Assembly (NCBI GenBank): GCA_030695785.1
Contig: JAUYPR010000020.1
Span: 1 to 30,072, forward strand
Length of the DNA stretch: 30,072 nt
Direction of reading: 5' to 3'
Source of the DNA: a bacterium
Lineage (GTDB): Bacteria; Patescibacteriota; Microgenomatia; JAUYPR01
Every line of letters begins with the position of its first letter. The stretch's first letter is position 1. The position numbers and the translations under genes are program-made. A model generated the notes under the pieces. It ran no database searches. It was not told where the DNA came from and saw only the letters and a program-made list of their open reading frames with translations. Positions 21,558 through 28,520 of the stretch are shown here, in pieces.

Positions 21558-21625
21558 TACCCGCACTTTGAGTAGCCGCAGGTGGGGTTGATACAAATGG
21601 CACAGCCTTCTTATCCGATGAGCGG
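21558..21625. repeat. Direct repeat 1: orphan copy of the nrdJ 3' end
   Basis: These 68 bp match the true nrdJ end at 22156-22223 with 63 identities. On the minus strand they would read the last zinc-ribbon residues EGCAICINPTCGYSKCG and the stop, but an in-frame TAA just before shows it is a decayed remnant. It abuts the dinB stop and lies on the far side of the hicBA module. Confidence 0.85.
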
Positions 21626-21631
21626 CCCCTG

Positions 21632-21850
21632 TTATTTTCTGAAAAAGTCGATGGGAAGCTGTGATTGTCGAATGATACTTCTAAGTGTTCCGAGAGGTAT
21701 CGTTTTTGAGTGAAATGGAATCGTCGTATGCGCGCCCGTTTCATGATGAAAGTATTGCCGATGACTGCTTTTACTAAAGTTGATTTGAAATCCATTTTTG
21801 AGGAGAATAGCTTCGATTTCGCGTGGCCTTAATGGGACGAGCTTGGACAT
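21632..21850 (-). CDS. hicA: HicA-family mRNA interferase toxin
   Basis: A 72-residue protein of the HicA/YcfA family. It starts SKLVPLRPREIEAILLKNGFQ, then SSHRQYFHHETGAHTTIPFHSKTIPLGTLRSIIRQSQLP. It has the dsRBD-like fold with the catalytic His in the S-H-R-x-Y motif and the PFHSK...L-G-T-L-R-x-I-I-R-Q ending. HicA cleaves mRNA and tmRNA. It starts six bases after the hicB stop, giving antitoxin-first order, less common than toxin-first. The pair lies between the two nrdJ-end repeats. Confidence 0.9.
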   Translation of the reverse strand: MSKLVPLRPREIEAILLKNGFQINFSKSSHRQYFHHETGAHTTIPFHSKTIPLGTLRSIIRQSQLPIDFFRK

Positions 21851-21856
21851 GTTTGA

Positions 21857-22114
21857 CTATGCGAATTGCGCAGTAGAGGGAATGTGGATTTCTGTGGTAC
21901 TGATGTAATAATCATCAGTGTCAGGACGAGGAATTGCTGTATGCGTCTTCATAAGTCCCTCGATGTGACACTCGATTGCGCCTTTGATATTTTTCTTTGC
22001 CGCCTCGAGGGTTCCCCCGAAATCCGAAATTCCCAGTGTTGGAACATCAGCAATGTAGTGTTTGTCTTCTTTCCGAATGACAACATTGTAACGAAAAATT
22101 TTCATTTTCATCAT
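21857..22114 (-). CDS. hicB: HicB-family antitoxin
   Basis: An 85-residue antitoxin with the degraded RNase-H-like fold of HicB: FRYNVVIRKEDKHYIADVPTLGISDFGGTLEAAKKNIKGAIECHIEGLMK, then a C-terminal strand ISTTEIHI. No separate DNA-binding domain follows, so autoregulation may need the complex or be absent. The reading frame extends upstream through the nrdJ tail to 22288, but that part is nrdJ sequence in another frame. The ATG at 22114 lies six bases after an extended -10 (TGCTATGCT), giving a leaderless start. Confidence 0.88.
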   Translation of the reverse strand: MMKMKIFRYNVVIRKEDKHYIADVPTLGISDFGGTLEAAKKNIKGAIECHIEGLMKTHTAIPRPDTDDYYISTTEIHIPSTAQFA

Positions 22115-22120
22115 AATAAG

Positions 22121-22129
22121 AGCATAGCA
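22121..22129 (-). promoter_or_regulatory. Extended -10 promoter of hicBA
   Basis: TGCTATGCT on the minus strand ends six bases before the hicB ATG. It lies between the true nrdJ stop and hicB, so the module carries its own promoter. Confidence 0.55.
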
Positions 22130-22154
22130 CAAATATGTGGGGAATATGCAGACT

Positions 22155-24695
22155 TTATCCGCACTTGGAGTAGCCGCAGGTGGGGTTGATACAAATGGCA
22201 CAGCCTTCTTGTGCGATGAGAGGACTTCCACAATTGGGGCAGGCGCCGAACGCGGCAGTGGTGTACTGCAACGCAACCGGTGGTTCATTCGTTAGATTGG
22301 GCTCTGTCACCGTTTTGTCCGTGTTAACACCGTGCCCATTCCCATTTCCATTGCCGGCATAAATATTTACGTCTGAATGAGGTTCACCATTTCCTTCTGA
22401 GCTGGTCTCGCCAGGTACAGTACTGTACCTGGCTTCGCCATTGCCCTTTTTTTTCTCGTCCACCTTTGTCTCCAAAGGAAGCTGCATTTGTTTTTCCTGA
22501 CTAAACTCGGCCAAGGATTTTCCAACCGCATCAAACATCGAGAGAACCGCCTTTGGCCCGACGCCATACGGCGTGCCGCAGGTAATGCCAATGAGTTCAT
22601 CCGCCACTTCGTACGGACTCGCGCCATATTTCAGGGCAAGTGAAGCCAATCGTCCAGTGACCTCTGCGGCCCCGGCCACATAACCCCCGGATTTTCCGAC
22701 GGTCACAAAAATCTCCACCGGCCGACCCTCCGCGTTATGATACAGCGCCGTGTACACGTTCCCCACATCACTGCGTTTGCGCAGGCGAATTCCCCACGCC
22801 TCTTCAGGTGTTGGTTCTTTTCGAATGATTGGGTTCTGCGGGGCTTGTTCTTGTTTTCCCTCCTCTTCAATATGGGAAAGTACCCCTGGCCGGGAGCCGT
22901 CGCGCATGTAGGTGACACCTTTGAGCCCCAAGTCGTACGCGAGGGTGTAGAGCTTTTTGACGTCTTCGACCGTGTGCGCATTGGGTGCATTCACGGTTTT
23001 TGAGATCGATGAGTCGGTATATTCTTGAATGATTGCCTGCACCCGCACGTGTTCCTCGGGCGTGAGGTCATTGGCCGAGACAAAATACGGCGGCACGGGT
23101 TCATTCGGATGCGCATTTTTCCAGGCTTGAAAAAGTGGATGATACATCGTGTGTTCGCCTGTCCGGTCGCGACGGATCAGCGCAAAGTCGTACACCGGCT
23201 CAATGCCAGAGGATACACCCGCCAGCAGGCTTGTCGTCCCGGTCGGCGCCTGCGTGAGAATAACAGCGTTGCGCGTTCCATGCAGGGCAATGGCTTCGCG
23301 GATGTATGCGGGTAATCGTTGAATAAACCAGCCCTGCAGATACTTTTCTTTGTCAAACATAGGGAAGGAACCTTTTTCCGCGGCAATTTCGGTCGACGAT
23401 TCATATGCTGCATCCCGGATAGTAGTGTAGATTTTTTCAATCGTTGACGCTGTTTCTTCCGAACCATAGCGAAGTTTCATTTTAATCATGGCATCCCCCA
23501 ACCCCATGGTACCAAGCCCGGTCCGACGGGTGCCTTTTTGCTGCTTCTCGTTTTCTGCAAAAAAGTAGTAGTTTGCATCCACCACATTGTCCAGCGCGCG
23601 GATGGCCACTTTGGTTATTGCTGCCAGTTCGTCATAATCCATCGTTCCGTCTTCGTGGACAAATGCCGTGAGATTCATCGCGCCCAAGTTGCACACCGCC
23701 CACGCCCCCAACGGCTGTTCACCGCAAGGATTTGTGCTAATCAGACGTTCGTAGTACCAGGTATTTCCTCGCTTGTTCGAACGGTCAATGAAATGCAACC
23801 CCGGTTCGGCTGAGGCCCAGGCAGATTCACAAATCATGTTCCACAATTTTGTGGCTTTCACCGTTTCAAATACTTTGACCGGATACCCTTTTGCTCTCCA
23901 CCCCTCAAGATTCCCATCCCATTCCGCGTCATATGTTGAATAGGATGTGTCGGGGTAGATGAATTGCCATTCCAAGTCGTTCTTCACCGCCTCCATAAAC
24001 GCGTCGGAGATACATACACTGACGTTGGCGCCATTGATGCGGGATAAATCGCGCTTGGCCGTAATGAATTCAATCAAATCCGGATGCCAATCATCCAGCA
24101 TGAGCATGAGTGCCCCCCGGCGCGAACCGCCCTGCTGAATAATGTCATGGGTAGCGACGCTGTATAATTCCGCCCAATTCACCGGCCCCGAGGAGGTACC
24201 GTTTACCTTAAACACCCGCGCGCCGCGCGGCCGAAGCGACGAGAGGTTAATACCCACGCCGCCGCTCCGCGACATAATTTCAATCATGGTTTTGAGGTTG
24301 TCGATAATGCCGCCGCGGGAATCGGACGGAGAGGGGATGACAAAACAATTGTAAAAGGTTACCTCATACGGCGTGCCCGCTCCAGAAAGAATACGGCCGC
24401 CCGGGACAAACTTAAACCCTTCCATTGCTGCATAAAACTTTTCCGCCCAAATCCGCTGCAGCCGTTCGGTTTTTTCAATGCTCGCTAATCCCTTTGCGAC
24501 CCGTTCCCACATGTGTTCCGGAAACAGCTCGGTTGCGTTGCCAGCTTCATCTTTCAGTGAATAGCGATCTAAAAACACGGTGCGCTGCATGCCGGAAAGC
24601 TCGGTTCCGGTTACGGGTGCAAAATGCAGATCGGTCAGGCTTGGTGCAATGCCGACAATATGGTTTTGTTTGTGTGGACGACCTCGGGTTGCCAT
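22155..24695 (-). CDS. nrdJ: Adenosylcobalamin-dependent ribonucleotide reductase (class II)
   Basis: An 846-residue enzyme reducing ribonucleotides to deoxyribonucleotides using B12. The redox pair is C117 (in FYNCFVI) and C335 (in AVCNLGAMNL). The active site N322-x-C324-x-E326 (NPCGE) carries the thiyl Cys, and the phosphate loop is APTGTTSLLAGVSSGIEP. RRTGLGTMGLGD and SRSGGVGINLSSLRP are further family blocks. After the barrel come a TSCPD domain (GGYVAGAAEVTGRLASLALKYG), a Glu/Asn/Gly-rich linker and a C-terminal zinc ribbon (CPNCGSPL...CAICINPTCGYSKCG). Shine-Dalgarno AAAGGA precedes the ATG. nrdR lies nine bases upstream, so one operon is likely. Confidence 0.96.
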   Translation of the reverse strand: MATRGRPHKQNHIVGIAPSLTDLHFAPVTGTELSGMQRTVFLDRYSLKDEAGNATELFPEHMWERVAKGLASIEKTERLQRIWAEKFYAAMEGFKFVPGGRILSGAGTPYEVTFYNCFVIPSPSDSRGGIIDNLKTMIEIMSRSGGVGINLSSLRPRGARVFKVNGTSSGPVNWAELYSVATHDIIQQGGSRRGALMLMLDDWHPDLIEFITAKRDLSRINGANVSVCISDAFMEAVKNDLEWQFIYPDTSYSTYDAEWDGNLEGWRAKGYPVKVFETVKATKLWNMICESAWASAEPGLHFIDRSNKRGNTWYYERLISTNPCGEQPLGAWAVCNLGAMNLTAFVHEDGTMDYDELAAITKVAIRALDNVVDANYYFFAENEKQQKGTRRTGLGTMGLGDAMIKMKLRYGSEETASTIEKIYTTIRDAAYESSTEIAAEKGSFPMFDKEKYLQGWFIQRLPAYIREAIALHGTRNAVILTQAPTGTTSLLAGVSSGIEPVYDFALIRRDRTGEHTMYHPLFQAWKNAHPNEPVPPYFVSANDLTPEEHVRVQAIIQEYTDSSISKTVNAPNAHTVEDVKKLYTLAYDLGLKGVTYMRDGSRPGVLSHIEEEGKQEQAPQNPIIRKEPTPEEAWGIRLRKRSDVGNVYTALYHNAEGRPVEIFVTVGKSGGYVAGAAEVTGRLASLALKYGASPYEVADELIGITCGTPYGVGPKAVLSMFDAVGKSLAEFSQEKQMQLPLETKVDEKKKGNGEARYSTVPGETSSEGNGEPHSDVNIYAGNGNGNGHGVNTDKTVTEPNLTNEPPVALQYTTAAFGACPNCGSPLIAQEGCAICINPTCGYSKCG
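22156..22223. repeat. Direct repeat 2: authentic 3' end of nrdJ
   Basis: The partner of the copy at 21558-21625, with five mismatches in 68 bp. This copy is in frame and encodes the end of the nrdJ zinc ribbon. The two copies bracket hicBA and are 598 bp apart start to start. Confidence 0.85.
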
Positions 24696-24704
24696 AGTTT
24701 TCCT

Positions 24705-25178
24705 TTACGCCGGCGGCCTCGTTTGCGTGCGGGTTAAGAGCCGTTCAACCTCAGTTTCAAACTCCGAAAGCGTATTAAAGGCACGATACACAGAGGCAAA
24801 GCGGACATAGGCGACGTGGTCCAAACTTTTCAGGCGACGCATGACTAACTCGCCAACGTGTTTGGAGCTCACGAGCCCCATTCCTTTGCGGCGCAAACCC
24901 TGCTCAATATCTTGCGCGAGCTCCTCGGCTTTCGATGAAGGAATAGGGCGTTTTTCAATTGCCTTCAGAATGCCAAGGACAAGCTTTTCGCGGCCGAATG
25001 GTTCGTGCCGGCCGTCTTTTTTGACCACGGTTATTTCAGGAAGTTCGACGCGTTCGTAGGTGGTGAAGCGGCGGTGGCATTTGACACACACACGACGCCT
25101 CCGAGTTGACACTTGCCCGTCGGTTTCTCGTTTATCACTCACACGTGTTTCCGTATGGCCGCAAAAAGGACATTGCAT
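24705..25178 (-). CDS. nrdR: Transcriptional repressor NrdR
   Basis: A 157-residue repressor of ribonucleotide reductase genes. The zinc ribbon has C3-x2-C6 and C31-x2-C34 (MQCPFCG...VCVKC) with RRRR before the second pair. The ATP-cone follows from about residue 48 (ITVVKKDGRHEPFGREKLVLGILKA), ending at the VAYVRFASVYRAF motif. NrdR senses dATP/ATP and represses when dATP is high. A TTG-initiated extension from 25199 is possible, but the family begins exactly at MxCPxC, so the ATG at 25178 is used. Two NrdR boxes in its promoter show self-control together with nrdJ. Confidence 0.95.
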   Translation of the reverse strand: MQCPFCGHTETRVSDKRETDGQVSTRRRRVCVKCHRRFTTYERVELPEITVVKKDGRHEPFGREKLVLGILKAIEKRPIPSSKAEELAQDIEQGLRRKGMGLVSSKHVGELVMRRLKSLDHVAYVRFASVYRAFNTLSEFETEVERLLTRTQTRPPA

Positions 25179-25195
25179 AGTTTTCTTTCTAAGAA

Positions 25196-25239
25196 ACAAT
25201 ATGTTGTATACCTATAATGTAGCTACCACAATATATTGT
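25196..25239 (-). promoter_or_regulatory. Tandem NrdR boxes at the nrdR-nrdJ promoter
   Basis: ACAATATGTTGT (25196-25207) and the perfect palindrome ACAATATATTGT (25228-25239) match the NrdR box (ACA-ATAT-TGT core). Their centres are 32 bp apart, three helical turns, the spacing typical of cooperative NrdR sites. A TATACA -10 on the minus strand lies between them. Confidence 0.85.
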
Positions 25240-25305
25240 ATTCTGACACGTATTGTACGTTCTCGTGAAAATTTCGTCAAGACCCAATTTGTGGATCAAA
25301 ATGGA

Positions 25306-26124
25306 TCAGATTTTGGTTGCTGCGCGGTTGAAAAGTTCAACGGTTTCAGATTCGCGGTCTTGACTTCCCAGGAGAACAAGGAGAACTTTTTTCTCTCTGA
25401 TTTGTCCTTCGACCACGATGCATCCTCCGGCCTCCGGTGTATTTCCAATTTTTCCGGCGAGGATTGTCCATTGTTTGTTTGGCCTCTGCGGATCAAGAAA
25501 AATATTGCCATTCGTCAGGCGAAACGTTTTGTGGTCAGTTGTTGCCAGACGTTGGTATCGGTATGTCCCGATGACTTTTTCGATGAGTGGATCCTCTTTG
25601 AGGATCGTTTGAGTGAGTGTAGCCAGGTCGCGGGCGGAACTGTATTGTCCTGGAACATCAAACCCGGTGGGGGTGCGGAAATGGGTCTGCGTCATTCCAA
25701 GTGTTTCGGCTTTGTCGTTCATCCTTGCGACAAACGCATCCCGACCGCCAAGATTGTATGCGAGTGTTTCTGCGGCGTCATTGCCGGAAGGAAGCAGGAG
25801 ACCATAAAGCAATTCCTCAATGGTCAGTTTTTCCCCTGCCGACAGACCCATGATGGTTGGTTCAATTCCTTCAACGAGTGATGGAACAGTCAGGATGTCA
25901 TGAGGCGATGTATTGTCTTTTGCAACGAGGGCAGTCATGAGTTTTGTCAGGGACGCAATCGGTCGAGGTTTGTCAGCATCACGCCCGTCAATTGTTTCAC
26001 CGGAGTCAAGATCAATCATGAGATAAGAGGATTGTTGATTTGGGACAATCTTCTCGTTGACCGCTGCGACAGTGATTCTCGAAAGTCCGATAAGGAGGAA
26101 GATAAATAAAACAAGATATCTCAT
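25306..26124 (-). CDS. D-alanyl-D-alanine carboxypeptidase (S11 family)
   Basis: A 272-residue penicillin-binding protein of the DacA type with a signal sequence (MRYLVLFIFLLIGLSRITVAA). Motifs are S58-L-T-K61 (nucleophile and general base) and S113-G-N115. The third motif reads K225-I-G227 (GKIGNTPEAGGC) where K-T-G is usual. This Thr-to-Ile change is at a residue that normally contacts the substrate carboxylate, so activity may be altered. The C-terminal extension of classical DacA (PBP5 domain and amphipathic anchor) is missing. Its start overlaps the stop of the small membrane gene (ATGA), in an operon led by the DUF3105 gene. Confidence 0.9.
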   Translation of the reverse strand: MRYLVLFIFLLIGLSRITVAAVNEKIVPNQQSSYLMIDLDSGETIDGRDADKPRPIASLTKLMTALVAKDNTSPHDILTVPSLVEGIEPTIMGLSAGEKLTIEELLYGLLLPSGNDAAETLAYNLGGRDAFVARMNDKAETLGMTQTHFRTPTGFDVPGQYSSARDLATLTQTILKEDPLIEKVIGTYRYQRLATTDHKTFRLTNGNIFLDPQRPNKQWTILAGKIGNTPEAGGCIVVEGQIREKKVLLVLLGSQDRESETVELFNRAATKI

Positions 26125-26264
26125 TCTCCAGAGGACTCTACGATCGTCGTTGATGATGGTGAGGGCAATGGCAACGTGATTCCTTGTTGTTCAGCATAAC
26201 GGAAGAACCACGTGATGAGCAGAAGGATAAGAATGACGGCAAGAAGCAGAAGGATTGTTTTCAC
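26121..26264 (-). CDS. Small single-span membrane protein (47 aa)
   Basis: Starting at GTG, the product is one strong membrane helix (TILLLLAVILILLLITWFF) followed by a short polar tail rich in Pro/Ser/Thr. The GTG at 26264 has an AAAGG ribosome-binding site four bases before it. In-frame ATGs further upstream lie inside the DUF3105 gene and would add a low-complexity stretch encoded by a palindromic repeat, so they are less likely. It overlaps the carboxypeptidase start by four bases. Function unknown; an envelope role is suggested only by its neighbours. Confidence 0.6.
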   Translation of the reverse strand: MKTILLLLAVILILLLITWFFRYAEQQGITLPLPSPSSTTIVESSGE

Positions 26265-26274
26265 CTCACCTTTA

Positions 26275-26300
26275 CCCCGCGAAGCCTCGGCGAAGTGGGG
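26275..26300. repeat. GC-rich palindromic spacer between two operon genes
   Basis: CCCC (26275-26278) and GGGG (26297-26300) enclose GCGAAGCCTCGGCGAAG, which has a repeated CGAAG. It fills nearly the whole gap between the DUF3105 stop and the next start, and looks like an inserted short repeat or a processing/attenuation hairpin. Confidence 0.4.
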
Positions 26301-26301
26301 C

Positions 26302-27027
26302 TTATTCAAACTGGGCGGACGGCATATTGTCGGGAACATTTTCAGGGCCGCGATTCCGGTACGCATCTATGAACCGTTTCACACGGTCAAGGTCAAGTGT
26401 ATCAAACGTGTCGATCCGCGTCCATGCGGTGAGCGCGATGTTTTTGTCGATCTTTGGATTCGGCATCAGTATCACTTTGGATTGATATTGCCGTACGATG
26501 GATTCAAGTTGGTTTTTGATCAGTGTGCATACATCAGCAAATTGGTCGATGTCTGCCGAGGGCGTTGCGCTCTCCGTTGCCGGTGTTGCCGTTGAAACAG
26601 GTGAGGCTGAGGGCGTCGATGTAGGCTCGAGGGTGGGAGAAGATTCCGGACACTTGTAATGGACAACCACGCCGCCATGTTCAAGATTGTGAATCTGGTA
26701 TTCTTCTGGGATGGTTGTTTCATGGATGCCCCAGTTTGCGGTATCAGCATAGTGTGGTCCGGATGTCGGCGGATTTGAGTTGTAGGGCGTATGGGATGTT
26801 CCAATCGCAATGTGTTCCCGCCCCATTTCCGGTACTTTTTGTCCTGGAAGTGGAGTCAGGATTATCGAAAAAACAAACCAGCCAGCCCCGGCAAGGGCCG
26901 CGATAAGCGCAAGTCCAAGCCCAAAACGACTCAATAGCTTTGACCGCGTGGACTTCTGCCGAGCCTCCACCCTTTCTTGTTTTTGCAAGGTGCGCCGCTC
27001 TGTCCTCGAGAGACCTTCTTCGTTCAT
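26302..27027 (-). CDS. DUF3105 family membrane protein
   Basis: A 241-residue protein. A charged cytoplasmic N-terminus (RRTLQKQERVEARQKSTRSK) is followed by a membrane helix (LGLALIAALAGAGWFVFSIIL) and the outside DUF3105 domain. The domain is defined by HTPYNSNPPTSGPHY, then IHNLEHGGVVVHYKC, and later ALTAWTRIDTFDTLDLDRVKRFIDAYRNRGPE. A Ser/Thr/Pro-rich stretch of about 35 residues is inserted after the Cys and is probably flexible. The family's His-rich motifs suggest metal binding, but no function is assigned. An extended -10 (TGATAAAAT) seven bases before the ATG makes it the leaderless first gene of the operon. Confidence 0.88.
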   Translation of the reverse strand: MNEEGLSRTERRTLQKQERVEARQKSTRSKLLSRFGLGLALIAALAGAGWFVFSIILTPLPGQKVPEMGREHIAIGTSHTPYNSNPPTSGPHYADTANWGIHETTIPEEYQIHNLEHGGVVVHYKCPESSPTLEPTSTPSASPVSTATPATESATPSADIDQFADVCTLIKNQLESIVRQYQSKVILMPNPKIDKNIALTAWTRIDTFDTLDLDRVKRFIDAYRNRGPENVPDNMPSAQFE

Positions 27028-27034
27028 GGATGGA

Positions 27035-27043
27035 ATTTTATCA
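27035..27043 (-). promoter_or_regulatory. Extended -10 promoter of the DUF3105 operon
   Basis: TGATAAAAT on the minus strand ends seven bases before the ATG at 27027. It lies in the 21-bp gap after the PH-domain gene. Confidence 0.55.
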
Positions 27044-27048
27044 CGTTA

Positions 27049-27573
27049 TTATATTTTTGGGAATGGTTGGATGAGCGCGTCTTTTTTTGGTTTTTTCTGC
27101 TCTTTCGTTTCAACCATCGGGGTAGACATGATGAGGCGTTCGCGGTCAATGAGAGAATCGAGTGTGTTTTTCAATTCAAACGGTTCCTCAACATGTTCGA
27201 TCACCATTTCCACGCCGGTTGGCCCGGCAGTATGAATGACAATATGGCCGTCGTTAAACGCGAGCCGTTCCACCAAACTTTGTTTGACCGAAATGTGCGA
27301 AATCTTATCAAATGGTGCGGTCGTCACCGTGACAGAAAGAAAACCTTCTTTAATCATCACGCGGCGGGTGGTAAAGATGTAGCGGAGTGTGGCGCGTTTG
27401 CGCAGGATGCGCAAAAGCCCCGGGATACCGATGAGCAGAGGAGTCAGGAGAAGCCAAGAGAGAAACATCGACCGGAAGTATTTTGGAGAAATGGTGGTGA
27501 CAGAGACAATCTCTTCGTCCGGAGAAAGATAGCGAGCAAATTTGTGTTGTTCTTTATCGATCATTTCCTTCAT
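27049..27573 (-). CDS. Bacterial PH-domain (bPH2/DUF304) membrane protein
   Basis: A 174-residue protein. A hydrophobic double stretch near residues 35-60 (FLSWLLLTPLLIGIPGLLRIL) precedes a YdbS/bPH2 domain: RATLRYIFTTRRVMIKEGFLSVTVTTAPFDKISHISVKQSLVERLAFNDGHIVI. The F-T-x-R-R-V-x-x-x-x-G motif and the I-S-x-x-x-V-x-Q-S pattern are typical. A long charged tail rich in Lys follows. The start is set at 27573 (MKEMIDKEQ), because a longer GTG-started frame would begin inside the terminator hairpin. Function unknown; members are thought to act in membrane protein complexes. Confidence 0.85.
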   Translation of the reverse strand: MKEMIDKEQHKFARYLSPDEEIVSVTTISPKYFRSMFLSWLLLTPLLIGIPGLLRILRKRATLRYIFTTRRVMIKEGFLSVTVTTAPFDKISHISVKQSLVERLAFNDGHIVIHTAGPTGVEMVIEHVEEPFELKNTLDSLIDRERLIMSTPMVETKEQKKPKKDALIQPFPKI

Positions 27574-27588
27574 AGTACCAACTTTTCG

Positions 27589-27645
27589 CACAAAAAACAC
27601 CCTCGTTTTTTCAAAGACAATGAACTTTTGAGGGTGTTTTTTGTG
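27589..27645. terminator. Strong 16-bp perfect inverted repeat, bidirectional terminator
   Basis: CACAAAAAACACCCTC at 27589-27604 and its exact complement at 27630-27645 enclose a 25-base loop. Each arm ends in a run of six A or T, so both directions give a G/C stem followed by U-rich sequence. It separates the Pro/Gly-rich gene from the PH-domain gene. Confidence 0.85.
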
Positions 27646-27656
27646 ACTGTTACCAC

Positions 27657-27869
27657 TTACATTCCTGGTGCAACAGGCGGCACTCCGCCTCCTGTCCCAA
27701 CATCTGTTCCATCTGATGGTTCAGGCATGCCAGGCATGCTCGGTCCGCCTGCTGGCGGAGTGGGTGGCGGCATTGTTGGCTGGTCTTGCCCTCCACCGAC
27801 CGGTGCGTCAACTGGAGGTACAGAGCTTCCTGCCGGTTGCGTTGGTGTTCCCATTGGGTTTTCATCCAT
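27657..27869 (-). CDS. Pro/Gly-rich low-complexity protein (70 aa)
   Basis: Seventy residues of mostly Pro, Gly, Met, Ser and Thr (MDENPMGTPTQPAG...PPAGGPSMPGMPEPSDG...), with no hydrophobic segment and an acidic bias; probably disordered. A near-perfect GGAGGTGAT Shine-Dalgarno upstream of the ATG, containing the stop of the previous gene, argues that it is translated. It lies between the YcnI-like gene and a strong terminator, so it is the last gene of that operon. Function unknown. Confidence 0.7.
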   Translation of the reverse strand: MDENPMGTPTQPAGSSVPPVDAPVGGGQDQPTMPPPTPPAGGPSMPGMPEPSDGTDVGTGGGVPPVAPGM

Positions 27870-27875
27870 GATTCA

Positions 27876-28475
27876 TCACCTCCGTCCTTTGCGAAAAAGA
27901 TACAATGCAGTTCCTCCTAAAGCAACACCAGCAAGACTGATCCATGTGTTGAGTGTGGTTCGCATCATGCCAACATTCAGAATAGGTTGGGCTAACGTCA
28001 TTTCGCGTACTTCTTCCTGGAGCCGATCGATTGTGGATCGATCAATGACCTTGATTCCGAGCGGAGGTCGGTTTTCTTCTTCCCCGGTCCATTTGGTCAC
28101 GGATCCTTTTTTATGGACTTGCAAAACAGGAATCTCAATCGATCGAACATTGCCGCTCGCACGCACAAGGAATGAGAACTCTTCAAAGGTTCCCGGGGCA
28201 ATGGTGCCGCCAGACCATGCAACTTCCGTTGTCTCCCCACTGCGACTTCGCCACCCTTGCTTTTCTTGCATTGCCACGATCTCGATATTCGCGGGAATGG
28301 TCAGTCGGACTTCACCAACTGGTTCTGAATCCTTGTCGGTTGAAGAGAGCATCGTGAGTTTAGTGACCTCGCCAATGACGATTTCAGTCGGGGTCAGACG
28401 AACTGCCGCGGATGTTGCGGTCGGAAACAGAAAAAAGATGAGAACAGCAAATAAAAACGAAAATATTTTCCGCAT
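27876..28475 (-). CDS. YcnI-like (DUF1775) exported, C-terminally anchored protein
   Basis: A 199-residue protein with a signal peptide (KIFSFLFAVLIFFLFPTATSAA). A beta-sandwich segment follows that resembles YcnI/DUF1775: VRLTPTEIVIGEVTKLTM, GEVRLTIPANIEI, KQGWRSRSGETTEVAWSGGTIAPGTFEEFSFLV, and QVHKKGSVTKWTGEEENRPP. A C-terminal membrane helix (WISLAGVALGGTALYLF) with a basic KGRR tail completes it. In YcnI the mature protein starts with a copper-binding His; here the mature start appears to be Ala-Val, so copper binding by that mode is unlikely. The ATG at 28475 is chosen because TGATACAAT ends seven bases before it. Confidence 0.72.
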   Translation of the reverse strand: MRKIFSFLFAVLIFFLFPTATSAAVRLTPTEIVIGEVTKLTMLSSTDKDSEPVGEVRLTIPANIEIVAMQEKQGWRSRSGETTEVAWSGGTIAPGTFEEFSFLVRASGNVRSIEIPVLQVHKKGSVTKWTGEEENRPPLGIKVIDRSTIDRLQEEVREMTLAQPILNVGMMRTTLNTWISLAGVALGGTALYLFRKGRR

Positions 28476-28482
28476 TGCTTGC

Positions 28483-28514
28483 ATTGTATCAAACGCGTGG
28501 ACACATGGTACACT
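28483..28514. promoter_or_regulatory. Divergent -10 boxes for the YcnI-like and DoxX-like genes
   Basis: The minus strand has TGATACAAT (28491-28483), seven bases before the ATG at 28475. The plus strand has TGGTACACT (28506-28514), six bases before the ATG at 28521. Both are extended -10 elements with leaderless geometry. Confidence 0.55.
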
Positions 28515-28520
28515 GAAAAA

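Noticed and set aside
21397..21795. Minus-strand frame across the orphan nrdJ end and the 3' part of dinB
   Set aside because: It overlaps hicA in another frame and contains only repeat-derived and antisense sequence.
22115..22288. Upstream extension of hicB into nrdJ
   Set aside because: The added residues are nrdJ 3' sequence in another frame, and a -10 box lies six bases before the ATG at 22114.
25060..25881. Plus-strand open frame opposite nrdR and the carboxypeptidase
   Set aside because: It crosses the NrdR-box promoter and is antisense to two genes with intact catalytic or zinc motifs.
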